Source: Pseudomonadota bacterium
GTDB lineage: Bacteria; Pseudomonadota; Alphaproteobacteria; Acetobacterales; Acetobacteraceae
Length of the DNA: 64,000 nucleotides
NCBI GenBank assembly: GCA_021818505.1
Contig: JAKADX010000005.1
Coordinates: 114,234-178,233, forward strand
Direction: 5' to 3'
In this document: piece by piece, positions 26,448-37,718 of the stretch
How the letters are laid out: each line of letters opens with the position of its first letter
Position numbering within the stretch: position 1 is the stretch's first letter
The notes under the pieces: generated by a model
Databases searched by the model: none
Seen by the model: the letters and a program-made list of their open reading frames with translations, nothing else
Told to the model about the DNA's origin: nothing
Program-made: the position numbers and the translations under genes

Positions 26448-26714
26448 CTAGCCACCCGTCACCGGCGGGAAGAACGCGACCTCATCGCCCGGCGCGATCG
26501 GTGTCTCCGGCCCGGCGAATTCCTGGTTGACGGCGCAGCGCACCGGAAGTCCGGGGGCGAAGGCGGCAGCGAAGCCGGGGCCGCGGCCGCGCAGCCACTC
26601 GAGCAACGTCCCGACCGTCGCCACCCCCGCCGGGGGCTGCACCGTCTCCTCCCGCATGCCGACGCGCTCGCGCAGCCAGGCGAAGTAGAGCAGATGCAGC
26701 GGCGCGGCGGTCAT
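26448..26714 (-). CDS. moaD: Molybdopterin synthase sulfur carrier subunit MoaD
   Basis: 88 residues, ubiquitin-like fold, ending in the required Gly-Gly (FFPPVTGG) that is activated as a thiocarboxylate. LLYFAWLRERVG at the start and AVNQEF in the middle are typical. Its ATG overlaps the stop of the lipoprotein gene (ATGA), and moaE follows after two bases. Confidence 0.93.
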   Translation of the reverse strand: MTAAPLHLLYFAWLRERVGMREETVQPPAGVATVGTLLEWLRGRGPGFAAAFAPGLPVRCAVNQEFAGPETPIAPGDEVAFFPPVTGG

Positions 26715-27238
26715 TTGGGTGTAGGCACCGTTTTCATGCTGCCGTCGGGACCGATCAGGGTGCTGGTGCCGTTGCCGTTCGGCACCAGGATGCCCTGTCC
26801 GCCGCCGGGTGCCGTGAACGTCGTCACGCCGCCGGGGTTCTGGGCTGCGGGAACGACCCCGGGCTGAGTCGCCGCCGCGGGGGGCGGCGCCGACGGCGTG
26901 GGCGGCGGGGTTTCCGGGAACAGTGTCGGCGGCGGCCCCGACGGGATGTTGGGCGGCGGCATTTGCTGCATTTGTTGCTGCATGATGTCCTGCGAACTCG
27001 GGATCGGCTTCATCGGTCCGGGCCAGATATCGCCCCCCTCGGGGGTCAGCGGCAGGACGGTCACGTCCTGGCCCAGCACGCGCTGCACCGTCTCGTTCTG
27101 CTCGGGCGGCAGGTTCGGGTTGGAGCGGAACTCGTGCGTGTCGTACAGGAACCCGCCGCCGCCGTCGAACGGGTTGCCGACGAACTGGCAGCCGGCCAGC
27201 AGCAAGCTGAGGCCCAGCAGGGCGGTGCGCCGCATCAT
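26711..27238 (-). CDS. Predicted lipoprotein, Pro/Gln-rich
   Basis: 175 residues. Signal peptide with lipobox LLAGC, lipidated Cys17. The mature part has a short conserved-looking segment (DTHEFRSNPNLPPEQNETVQRVLGQDV and GGDIWPGP in two pieces) and then a Pro-rich, Gln-rich low-complexity tail. Probably anchored in the outer membrane. Function unknown. Its presence inside the pgsA-mobB-moaD-moaE group, with an ATGA overlap to moaD, is positional only. Confidence 0.75.
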   Translation of the reverse strand: MMRRTALLGLSLLLAGCQFVGNPFDGGGGFLYDTHEFRSNPNLPPEQNETVQRVLGQDVTVLPLTPEGGDIWPGPMKPIPSSQDIMQQQMQQMPPPNIPSGPPPTLFPETPPPTPSAPPPAAATQPGVVPAAQNPGGVTTFTAPGGGQGILVPNGNGTSTLIGPDGSMKTVPTPK

Positions 27239-27315
27239 GGTGTCCCTTCGTGTGCGCCGCTCCGACCGGACCGGCCGGCGTCGCGGCGCGAATGTGCCCG
27301 CCCGGCGCCGTGCGC

Positions 27316-27834
27316 TCAAGCAGGCGTTTGGCGCAACATCCCGCGGTCCAGCGCCACGAGTGTCCACTCCGCCACGACCGTCGGCGCATCCAGCGGCAGC
27401 ACCGCCCGCCCGCAATCAAGGGCGGCGGTGTCGCTCGCCACCGCCAGGATGTCGGCGCGGCCGGGCCAGAGCGGCGGCTTGCCGAGACTCGGCCGGTGCA
27501 CCTCCAGCTTCGGCTCGGGCCCATGCTTGAAGCCCTCGACCAGCACCAGATCGACCGGCGCCATGCGCGCGAGCAGCTCCGGCAGGGTCGGCTCCGCCGC
27601 GCCGCGATGCTCGTGCAGGAGCGCCCAGCGCGCCCCGCCGGCCACCATCACCTCCCGCGCGCCGGCGGCGCGGTGGCGGAAGCTGTCCTTGCCCGGACGG
27701 TCGAGATCCAGTCCATGATGGACGTGCTTGACCGTGGAGACGCTGAGCCCGCGCCCGATCAGCAGCGGCAGCAGCGCCGTCAGCAGCGTGGTCTTGCCGC
27801 TGCCGGACCAACCGATCACCCCCAGCACGTTCAC
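27316..27834 (-). CDS. mobB: Molybdopterin-guanine dinucleotide biosynthesis protein MobB
   Basis: 172 residues, P-loop GTPase-like. Walker A GWSGSGKTT is at residues 8-16, then STVKHVHHGLDLDRPGKDSFRHRAAGA, the typical MobB KH-x-H block, and DLVLVEGFKH. MobB assists MobA in attaching GMP to molybdopterin. It follows pgsA by ten bases. Confidence 0.93.
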   Translation of the reverse strand: MNVLGVIGWSGSGKTTLLTALLPLLIGRGLSVSTVKHVHHGLDLDRPGKDSFRHRAAGAREVMVAGGARWALLHEHRGAAEPTLPELLARMAPVDLVLVEGFKHGPEPKLEVHRPSLGKPPLWPGRADILAVASDTAALDCGRAVLPLDAPTVVAEWTLVALDRGMLRQTPA

Positions 27835-27844
27835 GCTTGTGTGT

Positions 27845-28459
27845 TCACCCGGTCCGCGCTTCCTCGCGCGCGGGCGGCACCTGCGCCGGCCCGCCGGCCG
27901 CGTGGCGCAACCCGGCGGTCAGGTAATCCCAGCCGGTCACCAGCGTCAGCAGCGCCGCGAGCCATAGCAGGGCCTCCCCGATCGCCGCCGCCGGCAGCCA
28001 TGGCAGGCCGATCAGCACGGCGGTCGGATCGCCGGCGAGCAGGGTGCCCAGCGCCACCATCTGGACTCCGGTTTTCCATTTCGCCAGCCGCGTCACCGGC
28101 AGGCCCACGCGCACGCCGGCCAGATATTCGCGCAGCCCGCTGACCAGGATCTCTCGCAGCATGATCACCACGGCCGGATAAAGCCCCCAGTTGCCCAGCC
28201 GCCCGGTGCCGACCAGCATCATCAGCGCCGCGCCGACCAGCAGCTTGTCGGCGATCGGGTCCAGCATACGGCCGAGGTCGGATTGCTGGCGCCGGTCGCG
28301 GGCCAGCTTGCCGTCGAAATAGTCGGTGACGGCCGCGATGCCGAATACGAGGCAGGCGCCAACGTCGGTTCCCGGCCGCCCGAGGGCCACCAGCACCACC
28401 AGCAGCGGGATCGCGGCGATGCGGGAGAGCGTCAGCACGTTGGGCAGGTCGGTCAGCAC
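27845..28459 (-). CDS. pgsA: CDP-diacylglycerol-glycerol-3-phosphate phosphatidyltransferase
   Basis: 204 residues, inner membrane. The CDP-alcohol phosphotransferase signature is complete: DYFDGKLAR followed by GRMLDPIADK with the metal-binding aspartates. It starts MLTDLPNVLTLSRIAAIPLL, the family's N-terminus. It makes phosphatidylglycerol phosphate. First gene of the minus-strand run to moaE. Confidence 0.94.
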   Translation of the reverse strand: MLTDLPNVLTLSRIAAIPLLVVLVALGRPGTDVGACLVFGIAAVTDYFDGKLARDRRQQSDLGRMLDPIADKLLVGAALMMLVGTGRLGNWGLYPAVVIMLREILVSGLREYLAGVRVGLPVTRLAKWKTGVQMVALGTLLAGDPTAVLIGLPWLPAAAIGEALLWLAALLTLVTGWDYLTAGLRHAAGGPAQVPPAREEARTG

Positions 28460-28514
28460 ACGGCGAGCTTACCCCGGAACCGCCGCGCGGTCAGCCCGCG
28501 CGCTGCATCAATGC

Positions 28515-28822
28515 GCCCTTGCAGCGGCACCGGCGATGACTTATCTGCCGTGGTGCCGCTTGCGGCTATGGCGATAAACGGCTCGTGGAATAAGCGTTGT
28601 GGACCCGGGGGCAGTGCCCGGCGCCTCCACCATTCAACCCGGGTTGTCGGGGACATGGGGGCGAAACAGGCTCGACACGCGCGGTAAAGACGATCCTTTT
28701 GCCCGGCATGGTTCCGCCGTCATCGGGCCAATTCACAAGTGCCAACGACAACATGGCGCTCGCTGTTGCTGCATAAGCAATAAGCGCGGTCCGGGGGGCA
28801 CCGGGCAACAGAAGCCCCCCAT
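28515..28822 (+). ncRNA. ssrA: tmRNA, circularly permuted two-piece form
   Basis: The acceptor piece comes first (about 28515-28632): a hairpin with arms AGCGGCACC/GGTGCCGCT, a T-arm CCGGG-GGCAGTG-CCCGG and a 3' end CGCCTCC-A-CCA. After a 24-base spacer the coding piece begins at 28657 with GGGGGCGAAACAGGCTCGAC, whose first seven bases pair with CGCCTCC (one G-U). The tag frame at 28741-28776 reads ANDNMALAVAA then TAA. A GGGGGGC/GCCCCCC stem (28793-28820) closes the coding piece. The permuted order is the alphaproteobacterial arrangement; the spacer is removed after transcription. Outer ends are approximate. Confidence 0.93.
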
Positions 28823-28843
28823 TTGGTCCCGCCGGAGTGGCCG

Positions 28844-29395
28844 ATGAGCACCTATTGTCAGGTCGCGCCGGGGCATCCCGTGCATGGCTCCTACCACGAC
28901 ACCGAATACGGCTTCCCGCAGCGCGCGGAGCCGGTGCTGTTCGAGCGTCTGGCGCTGGAGATCATGCAGGCCGGACTGTCGTGGGAGATCGTGCTGAAGC
29001 GCCGTGCGGCGCTGCACCGCGCGTTCGAGGGTTTCGAGGTGGACCGGGTGGCCGCGATGGGGGAGGCGGACTCGGCCCGGCTGCTCGCCGATCCCGGGAT
29101 CATCCGCAACCGCCTCAAGGTCGGCGCCATCATCGAGAACGCCCGCCGCATCCAGGCGCTGCGAGGGAGCCACGGCGGCTTCGCCGACTGGCTCGACACG
29201 CACCATCCGCGCGCGAAGGCCGAGTGGACGAAGCTGTTCCGCAAGACCTTCGTGTTCACCGGCGGCGAGATCGTCGGCGAATTCCTGATGAGTCTCGGCT
29301 ACCTGCCCGGCGCCCATGCCGACGGTTGCCCGGTGGCCGCGCGCATCGCCGCGTTGCGCCCGCCGTGGACGACGGCGGCGGACTTTTCGCGCTAG
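28844..29395 (+). CDS. tag: DNA-3-methyladenine glycosylase I
   Basis: 183 residues, base-excision repair of 3-methyladenine. AYHD-type start GSYHDTEYGFP, then FERLALEIMQAGLSWEIVLKRR, the helix-hairpin-helix region and FTGGEIVGEFLMSLGYL. The zinc-snap ligands are recognisable: Cys5 and His18 at the N-terminus and H-x3-C in HADGC near the end. The usual second tryptophan-rich W-C-G start is replaced by CQVAPGHP. Confidence 0.92.
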   Translation: MSTYCQVAPGHPVHGSYHDTEYGFPQRAEPVLFERLALEIMQAGLSWEIVLKRRAALHRAFEGFEVDRVAAMGEADSARLLADPGIIRNRLKVGAIIENARRIQALRGSHGGFADWLDTHHPRAKAEWTKLFRKTFVFTGGEIVGEFLMSLGYLPGAHADGCPVAARIAALRPPWTTAADFSR

Positions 29396-29437
29396 CGGCC
29401 GCGCGCTATTGGGGCGTCGTCAGCCGCGAGACGAGCG

Positions 29438-29959
29438 ATGGACGAGAGCGACGGCAATTCGCCGGAAAGCCTGTTGCCCTATGACGCATGGACCGAGGCA
29501 GCGCTGCGCCAGGTGATGGTGCGCGCGCTCTCCTACGCGGCCGAGCATGGGCTGCCCGGCGGGCATCATTTCTACATCACCTTCCGCACCGACCACCCCA
29601 ATACGGTGATCCCGGCGCGGCTCAAGGCGCAGTACCCGCAGGAAATGACCATCGTCCTGCAGCACCAGTTCTGGGACCTCAAGGTGGATGAAGCGGCCGA
29701 AGAGTTCAGTGTCGGCCTGTCCTTCGGCGGCGTGCCGGCGAAGCTGCACGTTCCGCTCGGCGCCGTCATCGCCTTTGCCGATCCAGAGGTCAGGTTCGGC
29801 CTGCAGTTCCGCGCCGTGGCGACGCAGGACGAGGCGCCGGCCGCGCAGTCCGAGCCGCCGCCGGCCGCGCTGCCGGCCCCGCCCGCCGAACCGGCGGAGC
29901 CCAAGCCGCAGGTGGTAAGCCTTGACGCCTTCCGCCGCCGCACACCGCCGAAAGAGTGA
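29438..29959 (+). CDS. sspB: Stringent-starvation/ClpXP adaptor SspB (alpha type)
   Basis: 173 residues. SspB binds ssrA-tagged proteins and delivers them to ClpXP. The peptide-binding domain (residues 15-130) shows [31 protein letters not shown] and [21 protein letters not shown] Pro/Ala linker follows, and the C-terminal ClpX-binding tail reads [11 protein letters not shown]. It is 600 bases from the tmRNA gene that makes its ligand. Confidence 0.94.
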   Translation: MDESDGNSPESLLPYDAWTEAALRQVMVRALSYAAEHGLPGGHHFYITFRTDHPNTVIPARLKAQYPQEMTIVLQHQFWDLKVDEAAEEFSVGLSFGGVPAKLHVPLGAVIAFADPEVRFGLQFRAVATQDEAPAAQSEPPPAALPAPPAEPAEPKPQVVSLDAFRRRTPPKE

Positions 29960-29981
29960 TGCCCCAGAGAGGCCGAACGCC

Positions 29982-31628
<1,647 letters not shown>

Positions 31629-31629
31629 C

Positions 31630-32037
31630 ATGCGGTTCACCATCGACCGCTTTGATCATGTCGTCCTGCACTGCCGCGACGTGGAGATCACGGCGGCCTG
31701 GTATCAGCGCGTGCTGGGTATGGAGCGCGAGACGTTCGATGCCGGGCGCGAGCACCGCACGGCGCTGAAGTTCGGCGGGCAGAAGATCAACCTGCGGCCG
31801 GTGGACGCGGATACGCGAAGCTGGATCACCTCGGCCGTCGTGCCGGCCGGCTCGGGCGATCTCTGCTTCGTCACTGCGGTCGGCGCGCACGACGTGATCG
31901 ACCATCTGCACGATTGCGGCATCACCATTGTCGAGGGCCCGGTGGCGCGCACCGGCGCGCTCGGCCCGATGCGGTCGGTCTATTGTCGCGATCCCGACGG
32001 CAACCTGATCGAGATCGCCAGCTACCTCGCGGCCTGA
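31630..32037 (+). CDS. VOC family (glyoxalase/dioxygenase fold) protein
   Basis: 135 residues with two beta-alpha-beta3 modules: FDHVVLHCRDVEITAAWYQRV and GPMRSVYCRDPDGNLIEIASY, the latter carrying the metal-binding glutamate. Resembles YaeR/YwbC-like VOC enzymes; substrate unknown. It lies one base after the class I fumarase stop and three before the VUT gene. Confidence 0.88.
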   Translation: MRFTIDRFDHVVLHCRDVEITAAWYQRVLGMERETFDAGREHRTALKFGGQKINLRPVDADTRSWITSAVVPAGSGDLCFVTAVGAHDVIDHLHDCGITIVEGPVARTGALGPMRSVYCRDPDGNLIEIASYLAA

Positions 32038-32040
32038 GCA

Positions 32041-32586
32041 ATGGACACGTCGCGCACCACCGGCCTTGCGGCCTTCGTCGCCTTCATGGCGTGCGTGCCG
32101 CTTGCCAACTGGATGATCGGCCATGTCGGTACCTTCTGCGTACCGGGCGGGCCGTGTGTGGTGCCGGTCGCACCGGGGCTGACCGCGCCCTCCGGCGTGC
32201 TCGTTGCGGGTTTCGCGCTGGTGCTGCGCGACCTGGTGCAGCGATGCCTGGGCACCTCGGCCGGGTTGCTGGCGATCCTGTGCGGCACGGCGCTGTCGGT
32301 GCTGGTGGCCGGACCGCATCTCGTACTGGCCTCGGGGGCTGCGTTCCTGCTCAGCGAACTGGCCGACTTCGCGGTCTATACGCCGCTGCAGCGGCGCGGA
32401 CTGGTGCGCGCGGTGGTGGCGTCCTCGCTGGTCGGGCTGGTACTGGACTCGATCGTATTTCTCACGCTCGCCTTCGGCGGCCTTCAATTCCTGCCCGGGC
32501 AGGTGGTGGGCAAGGCGTGGGCGGTGCTGGTCAGCATCCCGCTGGTGACGATGGTGCGGCGGATCACGCCCGCGCCCGCGCGATGA
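32041..32586 (+). CDS. VUT-family transporter, probable queuosine-precursor importer (YhhQ-like)
   Basis: 181 residues, five to six hydrophobic helices. The C-terminal half holds the family's signature, ASGAAFLLSELADFAVYTPL then QRRGLVRAVVASS and LVGLVLDSIVF. YhhQ, the E. coli member, imports preQ0/preQ1. Its stop overlaps the queA start (ATGA), and tgt, queF and queG follow, which strongly supports a queuosine-precursor role. It is shorter than YhhQ (221 residues) and lacks part of the N-terminus. Confidence 0.85.
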   Translation: MDTSRTTGLAAFVAFMACVPLANWMIGHVGTFCVPGGPCVVPVAPGLTAPSGVLVAGFALVLRDLVQRCLGTSAGLLAILCGTALSVLVAGPHLVLASGAAFLLSELADFAVYTPLQRRGLVRAVVASSLVGLVLDSIVFLTLAFGGLQFLPGQVVGKAWAVLVSIPLVTMVRRITPAPAR

Positions 32587-33611
32587 CAGCGTCCGACTTC
32601 GACTTTCTCCTTCCGCCCGAGCGCATCGCCCAGCATCCGGTACGCCCGCGCGATGCCGCGCGGCTGCTGCATGTCGCGCCAGATGGGCTGCACGACCGCG
32701 TCGTCCGTGACCTGCCGGCGCTGCTCCGCGCCGGCGATATCCTGGTCGCCAACGATACGCGCGTCATCCCGGCGCAACTGACCGCGCGGCGCGGTGCGGC
32801 GCGCATCGGCATCACGCTCGACCGTCCGCTTGCGGACGGCACCTGGCATGCTCTGGCGCGCAACGCGCGGCGGCTGCATCCGGGCGACGTGGTGCATTTC
32901 GATGGTGCCGAGGACTTCACGGCGGAGGTGCGCGCGCGCGACGCGGATGGTGGCGTGGCGCTGGCGTTCAACGTGCGGGGCGATGCCTTCGCCGATGCTC
33001 TGCGCCGCGCCGGCGCGCTGGCGCTGCCGCCCTATATCGCGCGTCCCGCCGGCCCGACCACGGAGGATGCGCGCGACTATCAGACCGTGTTCGCCGCCCA
33101 CGAAGGAGCGGTCGCGGCGCCGACGGCCGGCTTGCATTTCACGCCGGCGCTGCTCGCCGAACTTGACCGGCTCGGTGTCGCGCGCACCACCGTGACACTG
33201 CATGTCGGCGCCGGCACGTTCCTGCCGCTGCGGGGCGAGGACATCTCTGCGCACCGCTTGCACGCCGAGCGCGGCGAGATCGGCGCGCAGGCCGCCGCCG
33301 CGATCAATGCCGCGCCGGGGCGCATCGTCGCCGTCGGCACCACCAGCCTGCGTCTGCTGGAGTCCGCCGCGACCGACGATGGAGACATCCATCCGTTCAG
33401 CGGCGAGACCGATCTGTTCATCCGTCCGGGCCACCACTTCCGCACCGCCGATCTGCTGCTGACGAACTTCCATCTGCCGCGCTCGACTTTGTTCATGCTG
33501 GTCTGCGCCTTCGCCGGTACCGACCGGATGCGCGCCGCCTACACCCACGCGATCGGCGCCGGCTATCGCTTCTACTCTTATGGCGACGCGACGCTGCTGG
33601 AGCGGGCATGA
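32583..33611 (+). CDS. queA: S-adenosylmethionine:tRNA ribosyltransferase-isomerase QueA
   Basis: 342 residues. It adds the ribosyl part of SAM to preQ1 in tRNA, forming epoxyqueuosine. Motifs: [65 protein letters not shown], and [19 protein letters not shown] with FYSYGDA at the end. Overlaps the VUT gene upstream and tgt downstream by four bases each. Confidence 0.97.
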   Translation: MTASDFDFLLPPERIAQHPVRPRDAARLLHVAPDGLHDRVVRDLPALLRAGDILVANDTRVIPAQLTARRGAARIGITLDRPLADGTWHALARNARRLHPGDVVHFDGAEDFTAEVRARDADGGVALAFNVRGDAFADALRRAGALALPPYIARPAGPTTEDARDYQTVFAAHEGAVAAPTAGLHFTPALLAELDRLGVARTTVTLHVGAGTFLPLRGEDISAHRLHAERGEIGAQAAAAINAAPGRIVAVGTTSLRLLESAATDDGDIHPFSGETDLFIRPGHHFRTADLLLTNFHLPRSTLFMLVCAFAGTDRMRAAYTHAIGAGYRFYSYGDATLLERA

Positions 33612-34726
33612 ATTGCGCGTGGCATTGCGACGCGCGTGACGGCGCGGCCCGTGCCGGGCGTCTCGTTACCGCGCATGGCGAGGTACCGACGCCGGCTTTC
33701 ATGCCGGTCGGCACCGCCGGCACGGTGAAGGGGATGACCGCCGACGCGGTGCGCGCGACCGGCGCGCGCATGGTCCTCGGCAACACCTATCATCTCATGC
33801 TGCGCCCTGGCGCGGAGCGTGTGGCGCGTCTCGGCGGGCTGCACCGGATGATGGACTGGCCGGGCCCGATCCTGACCGACTCGGGCGGGTTCCAGGTGAT
33901 GTCGCTGGCGAAGCTGCGCACGCTGGACGCCGACGGCGTCACCTTCCGTTCGCATATCGATGGCACGGCGCATCGGTTGACGCCGGAGGCGTCGATCGCG
34001 ATCCAGCACGCGCTCGACGCCACGGTCACGATGGCCTTCGACGAATGCACGAAGTTTCCCGCGACGGAGGATGAGGCGCGTGTCAGCATGGAGCTGTCGA
34101 TGCGCTGGGCCGCGCGCTGCCGCGCCGCCTTTGTGCCGCGCGACGGCTACGGGCTGTTCGGCATCAACCAGGGCGGAGTCTATCCCGACCTGCGCGCCCG
34201 TTCGGCGGAGGCGCTGGTGCGCATCGGCTTCGACGGCTACGCCATTGGCGGGCTGGCGGTCGGTGAGGGGCAGACGGCGATGTTCGCCGTGCTGGACGAC
34301 GTGATTCCGAGGTTGCCGGAGAGCGCGCCGCGCTATCTGATGGGCGTGGGCACGCCGGACGATATTCTGGGCGCGGTGGCGCGCGGCATCGACATGTTCG
34401 ACTGCGTGATCCCGACTCGCGCCGGCCGCACGGCGCGCGCCTACACCCGCGCTGGCGTCTTCAACCTGCGCAACGCCCGCTTCGCCGACGACGAACGGCC
34501 GCTCGATCCGACCTGCGCCTGCCCCCTGTGCGCGCGGCACTCGCGTGCCTACCTGCATCACCTGTTCCGCAGCGAGGAGATGCTGGGGCCGATGCTGCTC
34601 ACCTGGCATAATCTGCACTACTATCAGGACTTCATGTGCGACATCCGCTCGGCGATCGGCGCAGGCCGGCTGGACGCGCACGCGGCGGCCACGCGGGCCA
34701 CCTGGGCGGCGGGAGAGGCACCATGA
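33608..34726 (+). CDS. tgt: Queuine tRNA-guanine transglycosylase
   Basis: 372 residues. It exchanges guanine 34 of GUN anticodons for preQ1. Motifs: MLGNTYHL-like [24 protein letters not shown], the catalytic aspartate in [12 protein letters not shown], and the zinc site [18 protein letters not shown] with the following LTWHN. ATGA overlaps on both sides. Confidence 0.97.
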   Translation: MNCAWHCDARDGAARAGRLVTAHGEVPTPAFMPVGTAGTVKGMTADAVRATGARMVLGNTYHLMLRPGAERVARLGGLHRMMDWPGPILTDSGGFQVMSLAKLRTLDADGVTFRSHIDGTAHRLTPEASIAIQHALDATVTMAFDECTKFPATEDEARVSMELSMRWAARCRAAFVPRDGYGLFGINQGGVYPDLRARSAEALVRIGFDGYAIGGLAVGEGQTAMFAVLDDVIPRLPESAPRYLMGVGTPDDILGAVARGIDMFDCVIPTRAGRTARAYTRAGVFNLRNARFADDERPLDPTCACPLCARHSRAYLHHLFRSEEMLGPMLLTWHNLHYYQDFMCDIRSAIGAGRLDAHAAATRATWAAGEAP

Positions 34727-35184
34727 CCGAAGCCTATGACGGGCTGACACAACTCGGCCAGCCGGCGCGCATCCCCGCCAGCCCCGAGGAGGCGAAGCTG
34801 GAGCGCGTGCCGAATCCGCGCGCGGATGCACAGTACCTCGTGCGCTTCACGATGCCGGAGTTCACCTCGCTCTGCCCGCTCACCGGCCAGCCGGATTTTG
34901 CTCACCTCGTGATCGACTACGTGCCGCGCGCCTGGATCGTGGAGAGCAAGTCGCTCAAACTGTTCCTCAACAGCTTCCGCAACCACGGTGCGTTTCACGA
35001 GGCCTGCACGATGGAAGTGGCGCAGCGTCTGGTGGAGACGCTCGATCCCGTCTGGCTGCGCATCGGCGGCTACTGGTTTCCGCGCGGCGGCATGCCGATC
35101 GACGTATTCTGGCAGACCGGCACGCCCCCGGCGGGCGTGTGGATTCCCGATCAGGGCGTCGCACCGTACCGCGGGCGGGGGTAA
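34723..35184 (+). CDS. queF: NADPH-dependent 7-cyano-7-deazaguanine reductase QueF
   Basis: 153 residues, single-domain (YkvM) form. It reduces preQ0 to preQ1. Active-site Cys51 and Asp58 lie in [13 protein letters not shown]; the QueF motif [20 protein letters not shown] gives the NADPH and substrate contacts. Its ATG overlaps the tgt stop. Confidence 0.97.
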   Translation: MTEAYDGLTQLGQPARIPASPEEAKLERVPNPRADAQYLVRFTMPEFTSLCPLTGQPDFAHLVIDYVPRAWIVESKSLKLFLNSFRNHGAFHEACTMEVAQRLVETLDPVWLRIGGYWFPRGGMPIDVFWQTGTPPAGVWIPDQGVAPYRGRG

Positions 35185-35193
35185 AGGAAGTGC

Positions 35194-35270
35194 TCCGCAG
35201 ATGACGCAGATTGCGCAGATGAGGAGGTCTGAATGAAATCCTTATCTGCGAAATCTGCGTCGTCTGCGGA
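35194..35270 (+). promoter_or_regulatory. Long inverted repeat enclosing the queG ribosome site and start codon
   Basis: Left arm 35194-35220 (TCCGCAGATGACGCAGATTG and seven more) and right arm 35244-35270 match at 25 of 27 positions. Inside the loop the pairing can go on: GAGGA of the ribosome site (35221-35225) opposite TCCTT (35239-35243, one G-U). The ribosome site GAGGAGG and the ATG at 35233 therefore lie in, and partly paired by, the hairpin; the right arm encodes residues 4-13 of QueG. Units of the ATCTGCG / TCATCTGCGGA kind occur as dispersed repeats in many bacteria. Confidence 0.8.
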
Positions 35271-36330
35271 TGAACTGTCTGCCTCTGCCATCCGCACCCG
35301 CGCTCTCGAACTGGGCTTCGACGCCGTTGGCTTCGCCTCCGCGCATCTCGCGCCCGAAGCCCGCGCCCGCCTGCGCGAATTTCTCGCCGCCGGCCAGCAT
35401 GGCGAGATGTCCTGGCTCGCCGATCGTGCCGAGCAGCGCAGCCACCCGCAGGCGCTGTGGCCGGACGCCAAATCCGTGATCTGCCTCGGCCTGTCCTACG
35501 CGCCCGACGGCGATCCGCTCGAGTCGCTGCAAGCGCATGACCGCGCCACCATCTCCGTCTATGCCCGCAACCGCGACTATCACGATGTGCTCAAGGGGAT
35601 GCTCAAGCATCTCGGCCAGTTCATCGTCTCGCGCTTCGGCGCCGACATCAAGGTCTTCGTCGATACCGCGCCGGTGATGGAGAAACCACTGGCCGCGCAG
35701 GCCGGCATCGGCTGGCAGGGCAAGCACACCAACCTGGTCTCCCGCGCGCACGGCTCCTGGCTGTTCCTCGGCGAGATCTACACCACGCTTTCGCTGCCGC
35801 CAGATCCGCCGCACGCCGACCGTTGCGGAAGTTGCACGCGCTGCCTGCGGGTCTGCCCAACCGACGCGTTTCCGGCGCCGTACCGGCTCGACGCCAGGCG
35901 ATGCATCGCCTATCTCACCATCGAGCATCCGGGGCCGATCCCCCGCGCGCTGCGCCCGCTGATGGGCAACCGTATCTATGGGTGCGATGACTGCCTCGCC
36001 GTCTGCCCGTGGAACCGCTTCGCGCGGGCGACGCGGCACGCGAAACTCGCGGCCCGCGCTGATCTGGCCTCGCCCGACCTCGCGGGGCTCGCCACGCTCG
36101 ACGACGCCGCGTTCCGCGCCCGCTTCGCCGGCTCGCCGGTCAAGCGCATCGGCCGCGCCCGCTTCGTGCGCAATGTCGTGATCGCCATCGGCAACTCGGG
36201 CGAGCGTAAGCTGTTACCTCACGCCGCCCGCCTGACGAGCGACCCGGACCCGGTCGTGGCCGAGGCGGCGTCATGGGCGCTGGCGCGGCTGCAAGAGGAG
36301 AGCGACCGTGGTGCGGACCGAAACCGATAG
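35233..36330 (+). CDS. queG: Epoxyqueuosine reductase QueG
   Basis: 365 residues. It reduces epoxyqueuosine to queuosine using cobalamin and two 4Fe-4S clusters. Cluster motifs are [17 protein letters not shown] near [13 protein letters not shown] and [13 protein letters not shown]; the cobalamin-binding N-terminal domain spans [10 protein letters not shown] to about residue 190, and HEAT-like repeats end the protein. Its first 13 residues ([13 protein letters not shown]) come from an inserted palindrome; no other ATG, GTG or TTG start lies before the conserved [14 protein letters not shown]. It overlaps fumC by 23 bases. Confidence 0.96.
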   Translation: MKSLSAKSASSADELSASAIRTRALELGFDAVGFASAHLAPEARARLREFLAAGQHGEMSWLADRAEQRSHPQALWPDAKSVICLGLSYAPDGDPLESLQAHDRATISVYARNRDYHDVLKGMLKHLGQFIVSRFGADIKVFVDTAPVMEKPLAAQAGIGWQGKHTNLVSRAHGSWLFLGEIYTTLSLPPDPPHADRCGSCTRCLRVCPTDAFPAPYRLDARRCIAYLTIEHPGPIPRALRPLMGNRIYGCDDCLAVCPWNRFARATRHAKLAARADLASPDLAGLATLDDAAFRARFAGSPVKRIGRARFVRNVVIAIGNSGERKLLPHAARLTSDPDPVVAEAASWALARLQEESDRGADRNR

Positions 36331-37711
36331 CCTTGGCAGCATCGAGATCGACGATGCCCGCTACTGGGGGCCGCAGACCGAGCGGGCGCGCCGCCTGTTC
36401 CGCATCGGCACGGAGCGTTTCCCGCCCGTTCTGATCCGCGCCGTCGGCCTGCAGAAGCAGGCAGCGGCGGAGGCGAATCTCGCGCTGGGCGAACTGCCCG
36501 GCACGATCGCGCGGCCGGTCATCGCGGCCGCGCGCGAGATCGCCGCCGGCCTGCGCGACGAGGAGTTTCCGCTGCCGGTCTGGCAGACTGGCTCCGGCAC
36601 GCAGACCAACATGAATGCCAACGAGGTGATCGCCAGCCGCGCCAACGAGTTGCTCGGCCGGCCGCGCGGCAGCCGCGAGCCGGTGCATCCCAACGACCAC
36701 GTCAATCGCGGTCAGTCGTCCAACGACAGTTTTCCCACCGTCATGCACATCGCCGCCGCCGAGACCGTGTGGCACCGGCTGCTGCCGGCGCTCGACGTGC
36801 TGCGCGCGGCGCTGGCGGCGCGGGCGCGGGACTGGGACGACATCGTCAAGGTCGGCCGCACGCACATGATGGACGCGGTGCCGGTTACCCTTGGCCAGGA
36901 ATTCGCCGCCTGGGCGCGGCAGGTCGAACTCGGCGTCGCGCGGCTGCACGGGGCGCTGCCGCGGCTGCTCAGCGTGCCGCAAGGCGGCACCGCGGTCGGC
37001 ACCGGCCTCAACAGTCATCCCGACTTCGGCCGCGTCTTCTGCGAGCGGCTGTCGGCACTCACCGGACTCGCCTTCGCTCCCAGCCCCAATCCGTTCGAGG
37101 GCATCGGCGCGCATGATGCTTTCGTGGAACTCTCCGGCGTGCTCAACACGATTGCCGCCTCGCTGCACAAGCTCGGCAACGACATCCGCCTGCTCGGCTC
37201 CGGCCCGCGCGCCGGCATCGCCGAACTCGTGATTCCCGCCGACGGGCTGTCTTCCTCGATCATGCCGGGCAAGACCAACCCGACGCAAAGCGAGGCGCTG
37301 ACAATGGTGTGCGTGCAGGTGATGGGCAACCACGTCGCCGTCAGCGTCGGCGGCGCGCAGAGCTTCCTCGAACTCAACGTCTTCAAGCCGCTCATCATCC
37401 GCAACGTGCTCGAATCCGCGACCCTGCTCGCCGATGCGGCGGCGAGCTTCACACACAACATGGTGGAGCGGCTGGAGCCCGACCGCGTGCGCATCGCCGA
37501 ACATCTGGCGCGCTCGCTGATGCTGGTGACCGCGCTTAACCCGCATATCGGCTACGACCGGGCTGTCGCGATCGGCAAGACGGCGCTGGCGGAGAACATC
37601 ACGCTGCGCGCGGCGGCGGTGAAGCTCGGGTTCGTGTCCGGCGAGGATTTCGACCGTTGGGTGCGGCCGGAGGCGATGCTGCATCCCGGTGCCGCGCTCG
37701 CGGGAGGGTGA
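36308..37711 (+). CDS. fumC: Fumarate hydratase class II
   Basis: 467 residues, iron-free homotetrameric fumarase. Motifs: [46 protein letters not shown] and the signature [16 protein letters not shown]. It starts inside the 3' end of queG in another frame. Confidence 0.96.
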   Translation: MVRTETDSLGSIEIDDARYWGPQTERARRLFRIGTERFPPVLIRAVGLQKQAAAEANLALGELPGTIARPVIAAAREIAAGLRDEEFPLPVWQTGSGTQTNMNANEVIASRANELLGRPRGSREPVHPNDHVNRGQSSNDSFPTVMHIAAAETVWHRLLPALDVLRAALAARARDWDDIVKVGRTHMMDAVPVTLGQEFAAWARQVELGVARLHGALPRLLSVPQGGTAVGTGLNSHPDFGRVFCERLSALTGLAFAPSPNPFEGIGAHDAFVELSGVLNTIAASLHKLGNDIRLLGSGPRAGIAELVIPADGLSSSIMPGKTNPTQSEALTMVCVQVMGNHVAVSVGGAQSFLELNVFKPLIIRNVLESATLLADAAASFTHNMVERLEPDRVRIAEHLARSLMLVTALNPHIGYDRAVAIGKTALAENITLRAAAVKLGFVSGEDFDRWVRPEAMLHPGAALAGG

Positions 37712-37718
37712 GCGAGGC

